Source of the DNA: Streptococcus oralis subsp. dentisani | GTDB lineage: Bacteria > Bacillota > Bacilli > Lactobacillales > Streptococcaceae | NCBI RefSeq assembly: GCF_002096335.1 | Contig: NZ_NCUW01000028.1 | Span: 1 to 64,000 of the forward strand | DNA: 64,000 bases | Reading direction: 5' to 3' | Shown here: one piece after another, positions 50,651-61,310 of the stretch | How the letters are laid out: the number at the start of each line of letters is the position of its first letter | Position numbering within the stretch: the first letter of the stretch is position 1 | The notes under the pieces: model-generated | The model's database searches: none | The model's input: only the letters and a program-made list of their open reading frames with translations | What the model was told of the DNA's origin: nothing | Program-made: the position numbers and the translations under genes

Positions 50651-52108
50651 TTAGTAGTCCAAATCATCTGCATGGCCAGAAGCATTCCCGACAAAGTAAC
50701 CCGTCTTACAGTTGAGGGTGAAGAGATAGGTTCCATCTGGTTTGTAGAGGTTATAATAACCATTTCCGTTTACGATATTGACCCGTTCTAGGATATATTG
50801 GTTGCCTGTGATATAACCGCGAGCACGTGATGTTGCTAGGATTTGTTCCAGAACACCATCAGCAAAGGTCCAAGCAGGGTTGTTGCTATCGTCTACAGCT
50901 GATTGGTTGTATGGTACACGGCTGACACTTCTTTGAAGGTTGACACCATCGCTAGACAGGCCTCCATTTGTATCATTACTAGCTGGGGCAGTTGGAGCAC
51001 TTGATGCAGAACTAGATGATGCAGACGAACTGCTCGTACTACTATCAGTCGTTGCGCTTGAACTTTCCTGACTACTGCTACTTGAACTTGAACTAGAGGC
51101 ACTTGTTTGCTGACTCTTACCAAGGCTAATGGCCTTATCTAATAGTTTGTCTAGCTCTGTATTTCCTGTTTTAATTTCTGTAAATTTAGCATCTGCCTTG
51201 ATTTTTGCATTGGTATCCAAGACACCGTCAGTAATTGCAGGAGTTTCAAACTGATTATTCACTTCTTGCACAGCCTTGATTTGAGTTGCTAGGCTATCAT
51301 ACTTAGATTTTGCAAGTGTATGCTCTCGGCTACCTTCAAGTTTATCTAACAAGGTCTTTAGCTGATCCAGCTTATCAAACTGATTATTTTTCAAAGCTGT
51401 TTTGTTAGCATCCGTATAGAAGGCATCATAGAGGGTATTAAACTCTTGTAGGTCCGTTTGTGTTTCTTGATTGTTAGAAGACGACTGAGAAGACTGGATG
51501 GCTTGGTTGGAGCGAGTTACTTGGCGATAGACGTAGTAGCTTCCTGCCAAGACGAGAGCTGCCGCCAAGACTGATCCCGCAACCACCCACTTTCTCTTCT
51601 TAGAATCACTTTCAGGCTCTGACTGGGCTGAACGAGAAAGAATAGGTGTCTCCTCTTCTTTCTCATCAGCAACCTCTACTGGCGCTTGCTTTTCCAACAC
51701 AAGCGACTCCAAGTCTTTGTTTTCTTCTCCTGAAGGAGGCAAAATCACGTCCGAGCTTGTAGTTTCAGCTGAGTCTGACAGCGATTCTTCTGAAACTGTC
51801 TCGGGTTCCTCTATGACTGGCGCCGACTCTTCAGTGATTTCTGGAACTTCCTGTGTCAATTCTTCTTGAGCCTGAGCTGCTAGTAGTTCTTCTTTTTTAA
51901 ATTGACGTGTTTCAAATTTATCCGCCTCGATTTCCTCGCGGTGTTGTTTGATATATTTATCCAGAATGCTGTCTTCTGGCAGAACACCCGCTTCGACTTC
52001 TTCATTTTTACGAATGACTTGACCAACTGTCAAATCTTTAGCCTCTCCAAAATCAAATTGGGCTTCTTGTTGCTCATGATTCTGCTGATCCTGTGTTTTG
52101 TTACTCAT
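50651..52108 (-). CDS. mapZ: Mid-cell-anchored protein Z
   Basis: MapZ marks the division site ahead of FtsZ and is phosphorylated by StkP. The 485-residue protein has an acidic cytoplasmic domain (about 1-175) starting [31 protein letters not shown], with a [29 protein letters not shown] segment; one membrane helix (about 176-195); an extracellular helical domain; a serine-rich linker (about 335-375); and a C-terminal peptidoglycan-binding module with a [14 protein letters not shown] stretch. The position beside gnd matches pneumococcus. Confidence 0.94.
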   Translation of the reverse strand: MSNKTQDQQNHEQQEAQFDFGEAKDLTVGQVIRKNEEVEAGVLPEDSILDKYIKQHREEIEADKFETRQFKKEELLAAQAQEELTQEVPEITEESAPVIEEPETVSEESLSDSAETTSSDVILPPSGEENKDLESLVLEKQAPVEVADEKEEETPILSRSAQSEPESDSKKRKWVVAGSVLAAALVLAGSYYVYRQVTRSNQAIQSSQSSSNNQETQTDLQEFNTLYDAFYTDANKTALKNNQFDKLDQLKTLLDKLEGSREHTLAKSKYDSLATQIKAVQEVNNQFETPAITDGVLDTNAKIKADAKFTEIKTGNTELDKLLDKAISLGKSQQTSASSSSSSSSSQESSSATTDSSTSSSSASSSSASSAPTAPASNDTNGGLSSDGVNLQRSVSRVPYNQSAVDDSNNPAWTFADGVLEQILATSRARGYITGNQYILERVNIVNGNGYYNLYKPDGTYLFTLNCKTGYFVGNASGHADDLDY

Positions 52109-52120
52109 TTGTCTTCCTTT

Positions 52121-53278
52121 CTATTTCAACTCTTGGCGTTTCACACGCTGACCAAAGTATTGATACAAATCCACTTTTAAGGTCCCGTTATACAGTTTTC
52201 GTTTTTTATCAGCTGGACTTCCGTACTTACTTTCAAATGCTTCATCACTCGTCAGGATAAACTTACTCCAGGTTTTCAGTGGCGCAAACACCTGTCCCAT
52301 CTCAGCATAGAGCTTGGTAACTCCTGCATCATCAGACAAACGCTCCCCATATGGCGGATTGGAGATGATGACACCATTTACCTTGTCTGTGCGCAAGTCT
52401 TGTACCCGCATTTGCTTAAAGGTGATATCGCCTGCCACACCTGCTGCTTGGGCATTTTCCTTGGCAATTTCCACCATACGAGCATCAATATCACAGCCCA
52501 TAATATCCAGTTCCAGTTCACGGTCAATTTTCTTAGCAGCCTCGGTACGCACTTCTTGAATTAACCGATCGCTGACCCAGTTCCATTCCTCAAAAGCAAA
52601 GGAACGGCGAAGGCCAGGAGCCATCTTTTTAGCTATCATAGCCGCCTCGATACAGAAAGTTCCTGAACCACAGGTCGGATCAATTAAAGGCTTGTCTGGA
52701 TACCAGTTAGAGAGTTGTAAAATGGCTGCTGCCATGTTTTCCTTGATAGGTGCTCCACCCTTTTCCGTACGATAGCCACGCTTGAAAAGACTAAATCCTG
52801 TTGTATCAATCATGACAGTTGCCATATCTTTAAGGATGGACACCTCAATCTTAAATTCAGGACCATTCTCCATCAAGGGAACACCTTCTGGGCGAGCATA
52901 ATGTTTTTGCAGTTTCTTCACAACAGCCTTCTTGGAAATCGCCTGAACACTAGGCTCATTATGAAGTTTAGACTTAACACATTTAGCCTTTGAGATAGGG
53001 AAACGTGCTCCAAGCGGAAGATAGTTTTCCCAATCTAGAGCAAAAACTCCTTGAAAGAGTTCTTCAAAGGTCTTTGCAGGAAAGCTCCCGACTACAATCT
53101 TGATGCGGTCAGCTGCTCGAAGCCAAAGATTGGTCTCAATGATTGCCCGCACATCTCCTTGGAAACGGACACGGCCATTTTCAACCTGGCAGTCATAACC
53201 GAGCTCTCGCACCTCACGCCCAACGACAGCTTCAAGACCCGCTGCAGCAGTTGCGATTAAATTAAATTCTTTTTTCAT
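52121..53278 (-). CDS. THUMP-domain class I RNA methyltransferase (RlmL/YpsC-like)
   Basis: The 385-residue protein has an N-terminal ferredoxin-like/THUMP region (about 1-155) and a Rossmann methyltransferase domain with DPTCGSGTFCIEAAM near residue 195 and the N6/N2 base catalytic motif SNPPYGERL near 295. The family modifies guanine in 23S rRNA (m2G type). The start MKKEFNLIATAAAGLEAVVG at 53278 is chosen over a GTG at 53311 because it matches the family N-terminus, though the ribosome site is weak. Confidence 0.88.
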   Translation of the reverse strand: MKKEFNLIATAAAGLEAVVGREVRELGYDCQVENGRVRFQGDVRAIIETNLWLRAADRIKIVVGSFPAKTFEELFQGVFALDWENYLPLGARFPISKAKCVKSKLHNEPSVQAISKKAVVKKLQKHYARPEGVPLMENGPEFKIEVSILKDMATVMIDTTGFSLFKRGYRTEKGGAPIKENMAAAILQLSNWYPDKPLIDPTCGSGTFCIEAAMIAKKMAPGLRRSFAFEEWNWVSDRLIQEVRTEAAKKIDRELELDIMGCDIDARMVEIAKENAQAAGVAGDITFKQMRVQDLRTDKVNGVIISNPPYGERLSDDAGVTKLYAEMGQVFAPLKTWSKFILTSDEAFESKYGSPADKKRKLYNGTLKVDLYQYFGQRVKRQELK

Positions 53279-53350
53279 TTTACAGTCTTGCAAGACCTTT
53301 CTTTTGTTCACTTTAAAAAATGAGGTTGAGAAAGATTTCTCAGCCCCAAC

Positions 53351-53752
53351 CTATATGCAATTTTCTATAAGCCATGTTTTGTTCCAGAAGTGACTAGGAC
53401 CACTTCCTTCGATAATCATCTGTCTACCACTAACAGCATGAAGCTGCTAGCAGTCAGAGTACTACGTTCGTTTCCGTGCACTCCATGCCCCGACCAGAAT
53501 TTGGGTTGCTAGCTTGAGGGGTTTACCGCGTTCCACTCTCTCCGTTTCCAGAGAGACTCCGTCACTGTGGCACTTTCAAGCCTACTCTGACCTATCCGAA
53601 GACTTAGCCATTTCGACTGCCGTAACGATCTCTCGTCCCTAGGCTTATGGTTTCGCCTAGCACAAACACTACAGGCATCACAGCCTGTGCTAGCATGGAC
53701 TTTCCTCATGAAAAGAGATTCTCTTCACGCGATTATCCAAAAATTGCATTTA
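53351..53752 (-). ncRNA. rnpB: RNase P RNA, type B
   Basis: Minus-strand sequence contains the universal RNase P blocks: GAGGAAAGTCCATGC (about 53714-53699), GAAACCATAAGC, ACGGCAGTCGAAATGGC, and AGTGCACGGAAACGAACGTAG, ending with ACAAAACATGGCTTATAG. Helix P1 is formed by GCAATTTT at the 5' end and AAAATTGC at the 3' end. About 400 bases is right for the Bacillus-type RNA, which cuts pre-tRNA 5' ends. Ends are set from P1 and are approximate. No protein gene lies between 53279 and 53775. Confidence 0.96.
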
Positions 53753-53775
53753 TGCACTTGATAAACACTCAATTA

Positions 53776-54102
53776 TCAATCTTGATTGTCTAAAATTTGC
53801 TTGCCAAATACTTCTTTTTCAAGTCGATTTAAGCGTTTCAAGATATCAAAATTTGTCATCGAGGTAGTGCTCGTCATTTCGATAGAATCCGGCTGAGTCG
53901 GCGTTGTCTGCGATTTATGAGACAATTCCTCCTTCAAATCAGCAATCTCCTGACGAAGAGATTTAACCAAAGCTGCATAGGTTTCATAGTCCTTAATCAC
54001 ATCATCCAAGAACTCGTCCACTTCTGCCTTACTGTATCCACGAACTTCACGTCCAAAGTCCTGTTCAAAAATATCTTTCGCTGAAAAAATAATACTTGCC
54101 AT
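53776..54102 (-). CDS. gpsB: Cell cycle protein GpsB
   Basis: GpsB is a DivIVA-related adaptor that balances septal and peripheral wall synthesis in streptococci by linking PBPs and StkP. The 108-residue protein begins [35 protein letters not shown]-type DivIVA domain (about 2-36), then a coiled coil to about 65, a variable linker and a short C-terminal helix. The ATG at 54102 is four codons inside the frame and follows GGAGA. Confidence 0.95.
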   Translation of the reverse strand: MASIIFSAKDIFEQDFGREVRGYSKAEVDEFLDDVIKDYETYAALVKSLRQEIADLKEELSHKSQTTPTQPDSIEMTSTTSMTNFDILKRLNRLEKEVFGKQILDNQD

Positions 54103-54169
54103 CTCTATCTCCATTATCAGTTGCTAGTATTATTATATAAAAAAACAAACAAAAATCAAGGTCAAAGCC

Positions 54170-54697
54170 TCAATTTTCGGGAAAATTTTCTGCCAATTCA
54201 TTTAAGTCCTCAAATGTTAATCTTCTTGTAACATAGTTTTCTTGATTTTTCATCATTTGGTAAAAATAGCCTAACTTGCTTTCCTTTTCTTCGTCATAAA
54301 AGAGATAGCATCCGTCCGTATTTTCCAGCAAAAATTTCTGATAATCACGCAGTTGTCCCTTATGCTCATAGTGTGGATAGGCGTATTTAACGAAATCAAC
54401 TTGTTTAAATTCACTTAGTTTGACCTGATTAGCCTCATTCCAATTACTTCCATGAGTTTCGAAATCGAAAACCGTTGCAAGTTGAAATCCATAGTCTGCT
54501 TTCATATCCCGAGCAACTTCTAGCACCCAGTATTCAAAACCCAGAGCCCCTGTAAAGACAAGCCAAACCACTCCATCCTCAGCTAGGCGTTCTAAATCTC
54601 GTCGGATAGCCTTTTTTATGATTTCAAGGCGGATATCCTTGTCATTAAACAAACCCAAATCAAAGGCAGAGTAGCCCAAAATTAAAACCGTTGTCAT
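54170..54697 (-). CDS. YpsA-like DUF1273 protein
   Basis: The 175-residue protein has the DUF1273 pattern: [16 protein letters not shown] at the N-terminus (nucleotide/ligand loop of the SLOG/LOG-like Rossmann fold), [18 protein letters not shown] near 60 and a YFYQMM tail. Bacillus YpsA is linked to division and lies near gpsB, the same link seen here. The molecular activity is not established. Confidence 0.85.
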   Translation of the reverse strand: MTTVLILGYSAFDLGLFNDKDIRLEIIKKAIRRDLERLAEDGVVWLVFTGALGFEYWVLEVARDMKADYGFQLATVFDFETHGSNWNEANQVKLSEFKQVDFVKYAYPHYEHKGQLRDYQKFLLENTDGCYLFYDEEKESKLGYFYQMMKNQENYVTRRLTFEDLNELAENFPEN

Positions 54698-54719
54698 TTT
54701 TAACCTTTCTTTGTAATTT

Positions 54720-54730
54720 TATGATATAAT
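54720..54730 (+). promoter_or_regulatory. Extended -10 promoter of recU-pbp1a
   Basis: TATGATATAAT is a near-perfect extended -10, 33 bases before the recU ATG, which has AAGGAG upstream. It is divergent from the ypsA-like gene. Confidence 0.75.
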
Positions 54731-54762
54731 GAAGTGATGTTATTGTACCAATAAGGAGAACC

Positions 54763-55359
54763 ATGGTCAACTATCCACATAAAATTTCATCACAGAAAAA
54801 GCAGGTCTCCCCTTCACAAACAAAAAATTTCGCAAATCGGGGAATGTCTTTTGAAAAGATGATCAATGCTACCAACGACTACTATCTGTCACAGGGAGTG
54901 GCTGTTATCCACAAAAAACCTACCCCCATCCAAATCGTACGTGTTGATTATCCCCAAAGAAGTCGAGCCAAGATCGTTGAAGCCTACTTCAGACAAGCCT
55001 CAACTACAGACTATTCGGGAGTTTATGATGGATACTACATCGACTTTGAAGCCAAGGAAACCAGACAAAAATATGCGATTCCGATGAAGAATTTTCATCC
55101 TCATCAGATTCGTCATATGGAACAAGTCCTTGCCCAACAAGGTATCTGCTTTGTCCTCCTTCACTTTTCTTCTCAGCAAGAAACCTACTTATTGCCGGCC
55201 ATTGACCTCATTCGTTTCTATCATAAGGATAAGGGACAAAAGTCAATGCCACTTGGATATATTCGAGAATTTGGATATGCAATCGAGCCAGGTGCTTTTC
55301 CTCAGATTCCCTATCTCGACGTTATCAAAGAACACTTACTAGGTGGTAAAATAAGATGA
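54763..55359 (+). CDS. recU: Holliday junction resolvase RecU
   Basis: RecU cuts Holliday junctions in Firmicutes. The 198-residue protein has the RecU core: [17 protein letters not shown] near residue 26, then [14 protein letters not shown] with catalytic acidic residues near 88-100 and [13 protein letters not shown]. Its stop overlaps the pbp1a start (ATGA), so the two are translationally coupled, as in Bacillus and pneumococcus. Confidence 0.96.
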   Translation: MVNYPHKISSQKKQVSPSQTKNFANRGMSFEKMINATNDYYLSQGVAVIHKKPTPIQIVRVDYPQRSRAKIVEAYFRQASTTDYSGVYDGYYIDFEAKETRQKYAIPMKNFHPHQIRHMEQVLAQQGICFVLLHFSSQQETYLLPAIDLIRFYHKDKGQKSMPLGYIREFGYAIEPGAFPQIPYLDVIKEHLLGGKIR

Positions 55360-57509
55360 ACAAACAAACTATCCTACGAATAGCTAAGTATGTAAGTATC
55401 TGCCTTTTGACCTTATTTATCGCAGCTATTATGCTAGGTGGAGGTCTCTTCCTCTACTATGTGAGCAAGGCTCCAGCCCTATCCGAAAGTAAACTAGTCG
55501 CTACAACGTCTAGTAAGATTTATGACAACAAAGACGAACTCATCGCCGATCTTGGATCAGAACGACGTGTCAATGCACAAGCAAACGAAATTCCGACAGA
55601 GTTGGTCAATGCCATCGTCTCAATCGAAGACCATCGTTTCTTCAATCACCGTGGAGTCGATACCATTCGTATCCTCGGTGCCACTCTACGAAACCTTCGT
55701 GGTGGGGGGGGACTTCAGGGGGCTTCAACCCTGACACAGCAGTTGATTAAATTGACCTATTTCTCTACTTCAACTTCTGATCAGACCCTTTCACGTAAGG
55801 CTCAGGAAGCATGGCTTGCCGTTCAGCTCGAACAAAAAGCAACCAAACAAGAGATTCTAACTTACTACATCAACAAGGTCTACATGTCAAACGGTAACTA
55901 CGGAATGCAGACAGCTGCTCAAAATTACTACGGCAAAGACCTCAAAGATTTAAGTTTGCCCCAATTGGCTCTCTTAGCCGGAATGCCTCAAGCTCCAAAT
56001 CAGTATGACCCTTACTCACATCCAGAAGCTGCTCAAGAACGCCGAAATCTCGTTCTCTCTGAGATGAAAGGGGAACATTATATTACTGCCGAGCAATACG
56101 AAAAAGCTATCAACACCCCTATTACTGATGGTCTCCAAAGTCTGAAGTCAGCTAACACCTATCCACCTCACATGGATAATTACCTCAAAGAGGTAATCGA
56201 CCAAGTTGAACAGGAAACGGGCTACAACCTTTTAACTACAGGTATGGAAGTTTATACCAACGTTGATTCCAATGTCCAACAACGTCTCTGGGATATCTAC
56301 AATACCGACGAATACGTTAATTATCCAGATGATGAGTTGCAAGTAGCTTCTACCATCGTTGATGTCACAAACGGAAAGGTGATTGCCCAGCTAGGTGCTC
56401 GCCACCAATCAAGCAATGTTTCCTTCGGTATCAATCAGGCTGTTGAAACCAACCGTGACTGGGGTTCTACTATGAAGCCTATCACTGATTATGCTCCTGC
56501 TTTGGAGTATGGTATTTATGACTCTACGGCTGCAATGGTTCGCGATGTTCCCTATAACTATCCTGGAACTGACACCCCTGTCTACAACTGGGATAAGAGT
56601 TACTTTGGAAATATTACATTACAGTACGCCCTACAACAGTCACGAAACGTGCCAGCTGTAGAAACGCTCGATAAGGTTGGACTAGATCGTGCCAAGACCT
56701 TCCTAAATGGACTAGGCATTGATTACCCTAGCATGGTTTATGCCAATGCCATCTCAAGTAATACAGTCGAGTCTCATAAACAATACGGAGCTAGCAGTGA
56801 GAAGATGGCTGCTGCTTACGCGGCTTTTGCTAATGGTGGTATCTACCGTAAACCAATGTATGTCAACAAGGTCGTCTTTAGTGATGGTAGTTCAAAAGAA
56901 TTTTCTGACCCTGGTACACGGGCTATGAAAGAAACTACTGCCTACATGATGACGGAGATGATGAAAACTGTCCTAACCTATGGAACTGGTCGTGGTGCCT
57001 ACCTCTCATGGCTACCACAAGCTGGTAAAACTGGTACATCAAACTACACAGATGACGAGATTGAGAGATACATTAAGAACTCTGGATATGTAGCTCCTGA
57101 CGAAATGTTTGTCGGCTATACTCGTAAATACTCAATGGCTGTTTGGACTGGTTATTCTAACCGTCTCACTCCTATCGTTGGGGATGGTTTCTACGTCGCT
57201 GCTAAGGTCTATCGTTCGATGATGACTTATCTTTCTGAAGATGACTCCCCTGGTGATTGGACCATGCCGGAGGGTCTCTATCGAAGCGGAGAATTCATCT
57301 TTAAAAATGGAACACGCTCTACATGGACAAATCCATCTCCCCCACAGCGTTCTATCCCTGAAACCTCTACTTCTGAAAGTACATCGCAAACTACTACGAC
57401 TCCCCCAAATACAACTCCAAACACGAGCAACAGTCAGCAACCAAATTCACCTCAACAAAATACAAACCCTAATCAACAAAATCAGGCTCCTCAAACAGGA
57501 CAGCCATAA
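55356..57509 (+). CDS. pbp1A: Class A penicillin-binding protein 1A
   Basis: This bifunctional enzyme polymerises and cross-links peptidoglycan. The 717-residue protein has an N-terminal membrane anchor (about 10-37), a glycosyltransferase domain with [11 protein letters not shown] near 90 and [10 protein letters not shown] near 124, and a transpeptidase domain with STMK (371-374), SRN near 429 and KTGTSN near 558, then a Ser/Thr/Pro/Gln-rich tail. STMK is intact. Where susceptible pneumococci have TSQF (574-577), this allele has NSGY (575-578). A run of eight G lies at 55704-55711. Confidence 0.97.
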   Translation: MNKQTILRIAKYVSICLLTLFIAAIMLGGGLFLYYVSKAPALSESKLVATTSSKIYDNKDELIADLGSERRVNAQANEIPTELVNAIVSIEDHRFFNHRGVDTIRILGATLRNLRGGGGLQGASTLTQQLIKLTYFSTSTSDQTLSRKAQEAWLAVQLEQKATKQEILTYYINKVYMSNGNYGMQTAAQNYYGKDLKDLSLPQLALLAGMPQAPNQYDPYSHPEAAQERRNLVLSEMKGEHYITAEQYEKAINTPITDGLQSLKSANTYPPHMDNYLKEVIDQVEQETGYNLLTTGMEVYTNVDSNVQQRLWDIYNTDEYVNYPDDELQVASTIVDVTNGKVIAQLGARHQSSNVSFGINQAVETNRDWGSTMKPITDYAPALEYGIYDSTAAMVRDVPYNYPGTDTPVYNWDKSYFGNITLQYALQQSRNVPAVETLDKVGLDRAKTFLNGLGIDYPSMVYANAISSNTVESHKQYGASSEKMAAAYAAFANGGIYRKPMYVNKVVFSDGSSKEFSDPGTRAMKETTAYMMTEMMKTVLTYGTGRGAYLSWLPQAGKTGTSNYTDDEIERYIKNSGYVAPDEMFVGYTRKYSMAVWTGYSNRLTPIVGDGFYVAAKVYRSMMTYLSEDDSPGDWTMPEGLYRSGEFIFKNGTRSTWTNPSPPQRSIPETSTSESTSQTTTTPPNTTPNTSNSQQPNSPQQNTNPNQQNQAPQTGQP

Positions 57510-57516
57510 TAAAAAC

Positions 57517-57550
57517 AACCTCCTGAGAATATTCTTTCTCAGGAGGTTTT
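57517..57550. terminator. Strong terminator after pbp1a
   Basis: AACCTCCTGAGAA pairs perfectly with TTCTCAGGAGGTT around a six-base loop, followed by T on the + strand and preceded by A. The remaining bases to 57706 show no gene. Confidence 0.92.
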
Positions 57551-57706
57551 AGCTATTGGTAAATAGTTCTTGTGGCTCTCTAGCATGAGAGGGATATGTT
57601 CCAAACTTTTAGTCTGGGTAGTTTGGTAGAATACCTTAGTTCAAGTTCATGTGATTGGATTAATATTGTTTTTTATTATTTGTAGAATATATACGATAAT
57701 AGTTCA

Positions 57707-58732
57707 TTAAAACTTAATATACTTCTGTGGTAATAAAACAATATTCAAAAATGGAATTTTTTTCAATATATAAGTTGCTAGTATGGATAAATACCAGCCT
57801 AAGACAATTCCAACAACAACGTGAAGAAAAACTGAGTTTACTCCCACTTTCAACATTAGAATCCGAATCATGCTACAAATTGGTGCATGGAGAATATAGA
57901 TACCTAAACTATCTTTCCCGTATTTAGTGAAATATAGGAAAGTTTTAGGGAAGCTTTTCTCCATTTTAGGAAAAATCGCAAAAGCAACTAATACACAGAC
58001 AATAAAAGCAATTCCCCACAAACCTGGGTTACTATAGCTTACATAATCCTTCTTAGACCCTACTTCATAAAACAAGAACCAAGCGAACATATAAATAAAA
58101 TCAAATAGCACAAAGAAAAGCAGAAACTTTTTCAAATTAATTTTATCAAAATGAATTTCACTCAACACACTACCAAGAAAGAAACAGATCCCCCAGACTA
58201 GTGTTCTTTGAACAATATAAATATCTGTTTGAACAAATAGGGTTAAACAATAAGCAAAAACACTTATTAAAAATAACATTCTACGATTTTTGATTAAAAT
58301 AGATACTAATCCATAGATTATCAAAATCGACCAGAGTATATATAAATACCATGAAACCCCAAGAGGATCTTTATAGATATTTAGCAAATCAGATATGGTT
58401 GTAGGAACACGAACAGATGCCCCCGCAATTTTTTGAAGACCAAAGTGAATGATTGAATAGAAAATATATGGCAGACCAAAAACAATTGTCTTCTTTTTAG
58501 CATATTGCCAGAACTCTTTCAAATCAGATATGGGTTTGAAAAAGTATCCTGATAGGGCAAAAAATACGGGTATATGAAATATATAGACTTGTGCTACTAA
58601 TAGTGATAATATATTGTCCGCTGTGGGGAATTTTTCTGATTGATACAGTCCAAGCAACACATGTCCTACTAAGACTAAAAAGATGGAAAAACCTTTTCCA
58701 AAATCTATCCAACTAATTCTACTTTTTGCCAT
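57707..58732 (-). CDS. Acyltransferase-3-family membrane protein, distal gene of polysaccharide locus
   Basis: The 341-residue protein has about ten membrane helices and the Acyl_transf_3 N-terminus (SWIDFGKGFSIFLVLVGHV, with the conserved His) and FHIPVFFALSGYFF near residue 63. Such enzymes O-acetylate surface sugars. The ATG at 58732 lies 14 bases inside the end of glf with a GGAGAAAG site, so the two genes are coupled. It is the last gene of the locus and convergent with pbp1a. Confidence 0.88.
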   Translation of the reverse strand: MAKSRISWIDFGKGFSIFLVLVGHVLLGLYQSEKFPTADNILSLLVAQVYIFHIPVFFALSGYFFKPISDLKEFWQYAKKKTIVFGLPYIFYSIIHFGLQKIAGASVRVPTTISDLLNIYKDPLGVSWYLYILWSILIIYGLVSILIKNRRMLFLISVFAYCLTLFVQTDIYIVQRTLVWGICFFLGSVLSEIHFDKINLKKFLLFFVLFDFIYMFAWFLFYEVGSKKDYVSYSNPGLWGIAFIVCVLVAFAIFPKMEKSFPKTFLYFTKYGKDSLGIYILHAPICSMIRILMLKVGVNSVFLHVVVGIVLGWYLSILATYILKKIPFLNIVLLPQKYIKF

Positions 58733-59828
58733 GCTCAAACTCTTTCTCCACAACCTCAAGTGCCCGTTCAATCACCACATGCATATCGTAATATTTATAA
58801 TCTGCTAAGCGCCCACAGAAGATAACTTTATCATTCTTTGAGGCTTCCTCTTGGTACTTAGCAAACATAGCATTATTTTTCTCGTCGTTGATTGGATAGT
58901 AAGGCTCGTCCCCACGCTTCCAGTCAGCTGGATATTCACGCGTGATAACTGTCTTTGGCTGTGTTCCATATTCGAAATGTTTGTGTTCGATGATACGAGT
59001 ATAAGGGATCTCACGCTCTGTATAGTTCACTACAGCATTCCCTTGATAATTTTCCTCGTCCAAAATTTCATGCTCAAAGCGAAGGCTACGGTATTCTAAC
59101 TCTCCGTGCTTGTAGTCAAAATACTGGTCGATCATTCCTGTGAAGACAACTTTTTCAGCTAATGCTTCTAACTCTTCACGGTGAGCAAAGAAATCAACAC
59201 CAAGCTCAACTTCAACGCCTTTAAGCATATTTTCGATGATGACATTGTAACCACCAATAGGAATCCCTTGGTAACGGTCGTTAAAATAGTTATTATCAAA
59301 GGTTAAACGAACTGGAAGACGTTTAATGATAAATGGAGGAAGTTCTGTTGCTGAGCGTCCCCATTGCTTTTCAGTATAACCCTTGATCAATTTTTCATAG
59401 ATATCTGGACCAATCAACTTAATAGCCTGTTCTTCCAGATTTTTCGGCTCAACATCTTTCATATCAGCTGTCTGCTCAGCAATCTTATCTTTTACTTCCT
59501 GTGGAGTTTTTGTGCCCCACATAGCATAGAAGGTATTCATATTGAAAGGAAGATTATAAAGACTTCCTTTGTAGTTTGCGACAGGTGAGTTGATATAGTT
59601 GTTAAATTCAGCGAATTGATTGACATAGTCCCACACTTTTTTATTAGAGGTATGAAAGATATGGGCACCATATTTATGAACATTGATACCTTCTACATTC
59701 TCACAGTAGATATTTCCACCGATGTGATCACGCTTGTCAATCACTTTTACTTTTTTTCCACGTTTTGTAGCTTCGTGCGCGAAGATTGCTCCAGACAAAC
59801 CAGCTCCAACGATTAGATAGTCGTACAT
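58719..59828 (-). CDS. glf: UDP-galactopyranose mutase
   Basis: Glf makes UDP-galactofuranose, so the polysaccharide probably contains Galf. The 369-residue flavoprotein has the FAD motif VGAGLSGAIFA (7-17), RDHIGGNIYCE near 33, KYGAHIFHTS near 54, KGYTEKQWGR near 148 and the C-terminal GRLADYKYYDMH. glf is typical of receptor-polysaccharide loci of S. oralis and of several pneumococcal capsules. Confidence 0.97.
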   Translation of the reverse strand: MYDYLIVGAGLSGAIFAHEATKRGKKVKVIDKRDHIGGNIYCENVEGINVHKYGAHIFHTSNKKVWDYVNQFAEFNNYINSPVANYKGSLYNLPFNMNTFYAMWGTKTPQEVKDKIAEQTADMKDVEPKNLEEQAIKLIGPDIYEKLIKGYTEKQWGRSATELPPFIIKRLPVRLTFDNNYFNDRYQGIPIGGYNVIIENMLKGVEVELGVDFFAHREELEALAEKVVFTGMIDQYFDYKHGELEYRSLRFEHEILDEENYQGNAVVNYTEREIPYTRIIEHKHFEYGTQPKTVITREYPADWKRGDEPYYPINDEKNNAMFAKYQEEASKNDKVIFCGRLADYKYYDMHVVIERALEVVEKEFEHGKK

Positions 59829-59840
59829 ATTAAATCTCCT

Positions 59841-61256
59841 TTATTTTTTACTAAGCTGTTCTTTTAACTCTTTAAGTCGAACAACTTTAAATACTAGAAT
59901 GCATACAAGATAAATGATTACTCCTAAAACAGCATAGACTACGACATTAAGTGTTGGACTAAAAGATAATGATGTTTTTAAGTAAAGTAATATTGTATAC
60001 ATCAGACATGAAGCCACAATAATCTTAAACATAGGTTTCAATATAGTAACTTCTTTTAAATAAATTCTTGTATAGAACAATTGTATTCCCCATACAAGAG
60101 CTTCTGTCAACACCGAGACAATGGCTGCCCCTATATAGCCAAACTTAGGGAGAAATAACAAATTCAATCCCACACTCAGAATAGCGGGAGCTGTCGTTGA
60201 AACCATAAATTCCCTATTTTTATTGTGCGGAATCAATATTTGAATTCCCATTATATTGGTCCAACCGATAAAGAACATACGGAAAATCATAATAGCGATT
60301 GCATAGCGTGCATCTTGAAAGTCTTGACCAAGGAAAAATTGGACAAAATCATCATTAACAATCAACATTCCTGCCATAATTGGAAAAATAACCAAATTAT
60401 AAATTAAAAAGGACATCTCATGCATCTTATTGACTGCCTTATGATTACCTGTCGCTAACAAATGAGCGACACGAGGTAACATAACGCTTCCCAAGGAAGT
60501 TACCAAGGTCAAAAGTATATTTACCAACTTTAGAGCCTGGTCATAAATCCCTACATCTTTTGTCGAAGCTAACGCTCCGAGCATGGTACGATCTAGCGTA
60601 ACATACAAGGAAATAGCCACTTGCGGAAGGAACAATAATATGACGGGCTTCACATGATGCCTAGCATATTCTATGTCAAAATGCGGTTTACCGATAAACT
60701 CACTAGCAGGCAACCACATACTTAGCTGTCCCAAGAGTTCAAACATAGTTAGTAAAAAGACATAGAGGTATAGGTCATTTGCAGATTTGACAAAGAGGAA
60801 GACGGAGATCACCCCAACTAGTTTAACCGTAATATTTCGAACAGTAATCTTTCGAAAATCTTCTAAACCTTGAAAGAGCCAGGATATATCTAATCCTTTA
60901 GAAAACAAACTCAAACCAAGAATATAGGCTACCGGATTTTGCATAAAGGGAAGAGTTAGGCAAAGAAGACAATACAAGGACAGAGAAAGAACTGTTGCAC
61001 CTAATTGCAGGGAGTAGATTCCCCAAAAATTTTTTTCAATTTCCTTACGATGACCTGAAATAACCTTGGTCCCATAGTTGGCAACTCCTAAAGTCGCTAA
61101 AAGGATAAAGTAGGTGACAATGGAATTGAAGTATCCATATGTTCCTAGGTCATCCGAAGAAAAGACTCGTGTCACATAGGGAGTCGTAATGATAGGGAGT
61201 ATAATCACTAACAATTGATACGAAAGATTGTAGGCGTAGTTTTTTAATACTTTCAT
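59841..61256 (-). CDS. wzx: Polysaccharide repeat-unit flippase Wzx
   Basis: The 471-residue protein has 12 to 14 membrane helices and the MATE/MOP-type polysaccharide transporter pattern (NLSYQLLVIILPIITTPYVTRVF at the N-terminus; MLPRVAHLLATGNHK near 255). It moves lipid-linked repeat units across the membrane. It lies 12 bases upstream of glf. A decayed copy of its 5' part lies at 63605-63825. Confidence 0.93.
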   Translation of the reverse strand: MKVLKNYAYNLSYQLLVIILPIITTPYVTRVFSSDDLGTYGYFNSIVTYFILLATLGVANYGTKVISGHRKEIEKNFWGIYSLQLGATVLSLSLYCLLCLTLPFMQNPVAYILGLSLFSKGLDISWLFQGLEDFRKITVRNITVKLVGVISVFLFVKSANDLYLYVFLLTMFELLGQLSMWLPASEFIGKPHFDIEYARHHVKPVILLFLPQVAISLYVTLDRTMLGALASTKDVGIYDQALKLVNILLTLVTSLGSVMLPRVAHLLATGNHKAVNKMHEMSFLIYNLVIFPIMAGMLIVNDDFVQFFLGQDFQDARYAIAIMIFRMFFIGWTNIMGIQILIPHNKNREFMVSTTAPAILSVGLNLLFLPKFGYIGAAIVSVLTEALVWGIQLFYTRIYLKEVTILKPMFKIIVASCLMYTILLYLKTSLSFSPTLNVVVYAVLGVIIYLVCILVFKVVRLKELKEQLSKK

Positions 61257-61310
61257 TACCTTTTCTCCATTATATCTAGATTTAACTTTTTAAATAGCTA
61301 CTGTCTCTAC

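Noticed and set aside
53509-53709. 66-codon minus-strand frame with Cys-rich sequence
   Set aside because: It lies wholly inside rnpB RNA; the RNA motifs explain the sequence.
53720-53775. TTGATAA/TTATCAA inverted repeat between gpsB and rnpB as a terminator or operator
   Set aside because: The stem is AT-only and imperfect, lacks a clear T run, and may simply be part of the rnpB promoter region.
57551-57706. Possible mobile-element remnant between pbp1a and the polysaccharide locus
   Set aside because: No inverted repeat, target duplication or coding fragment could be recognised.
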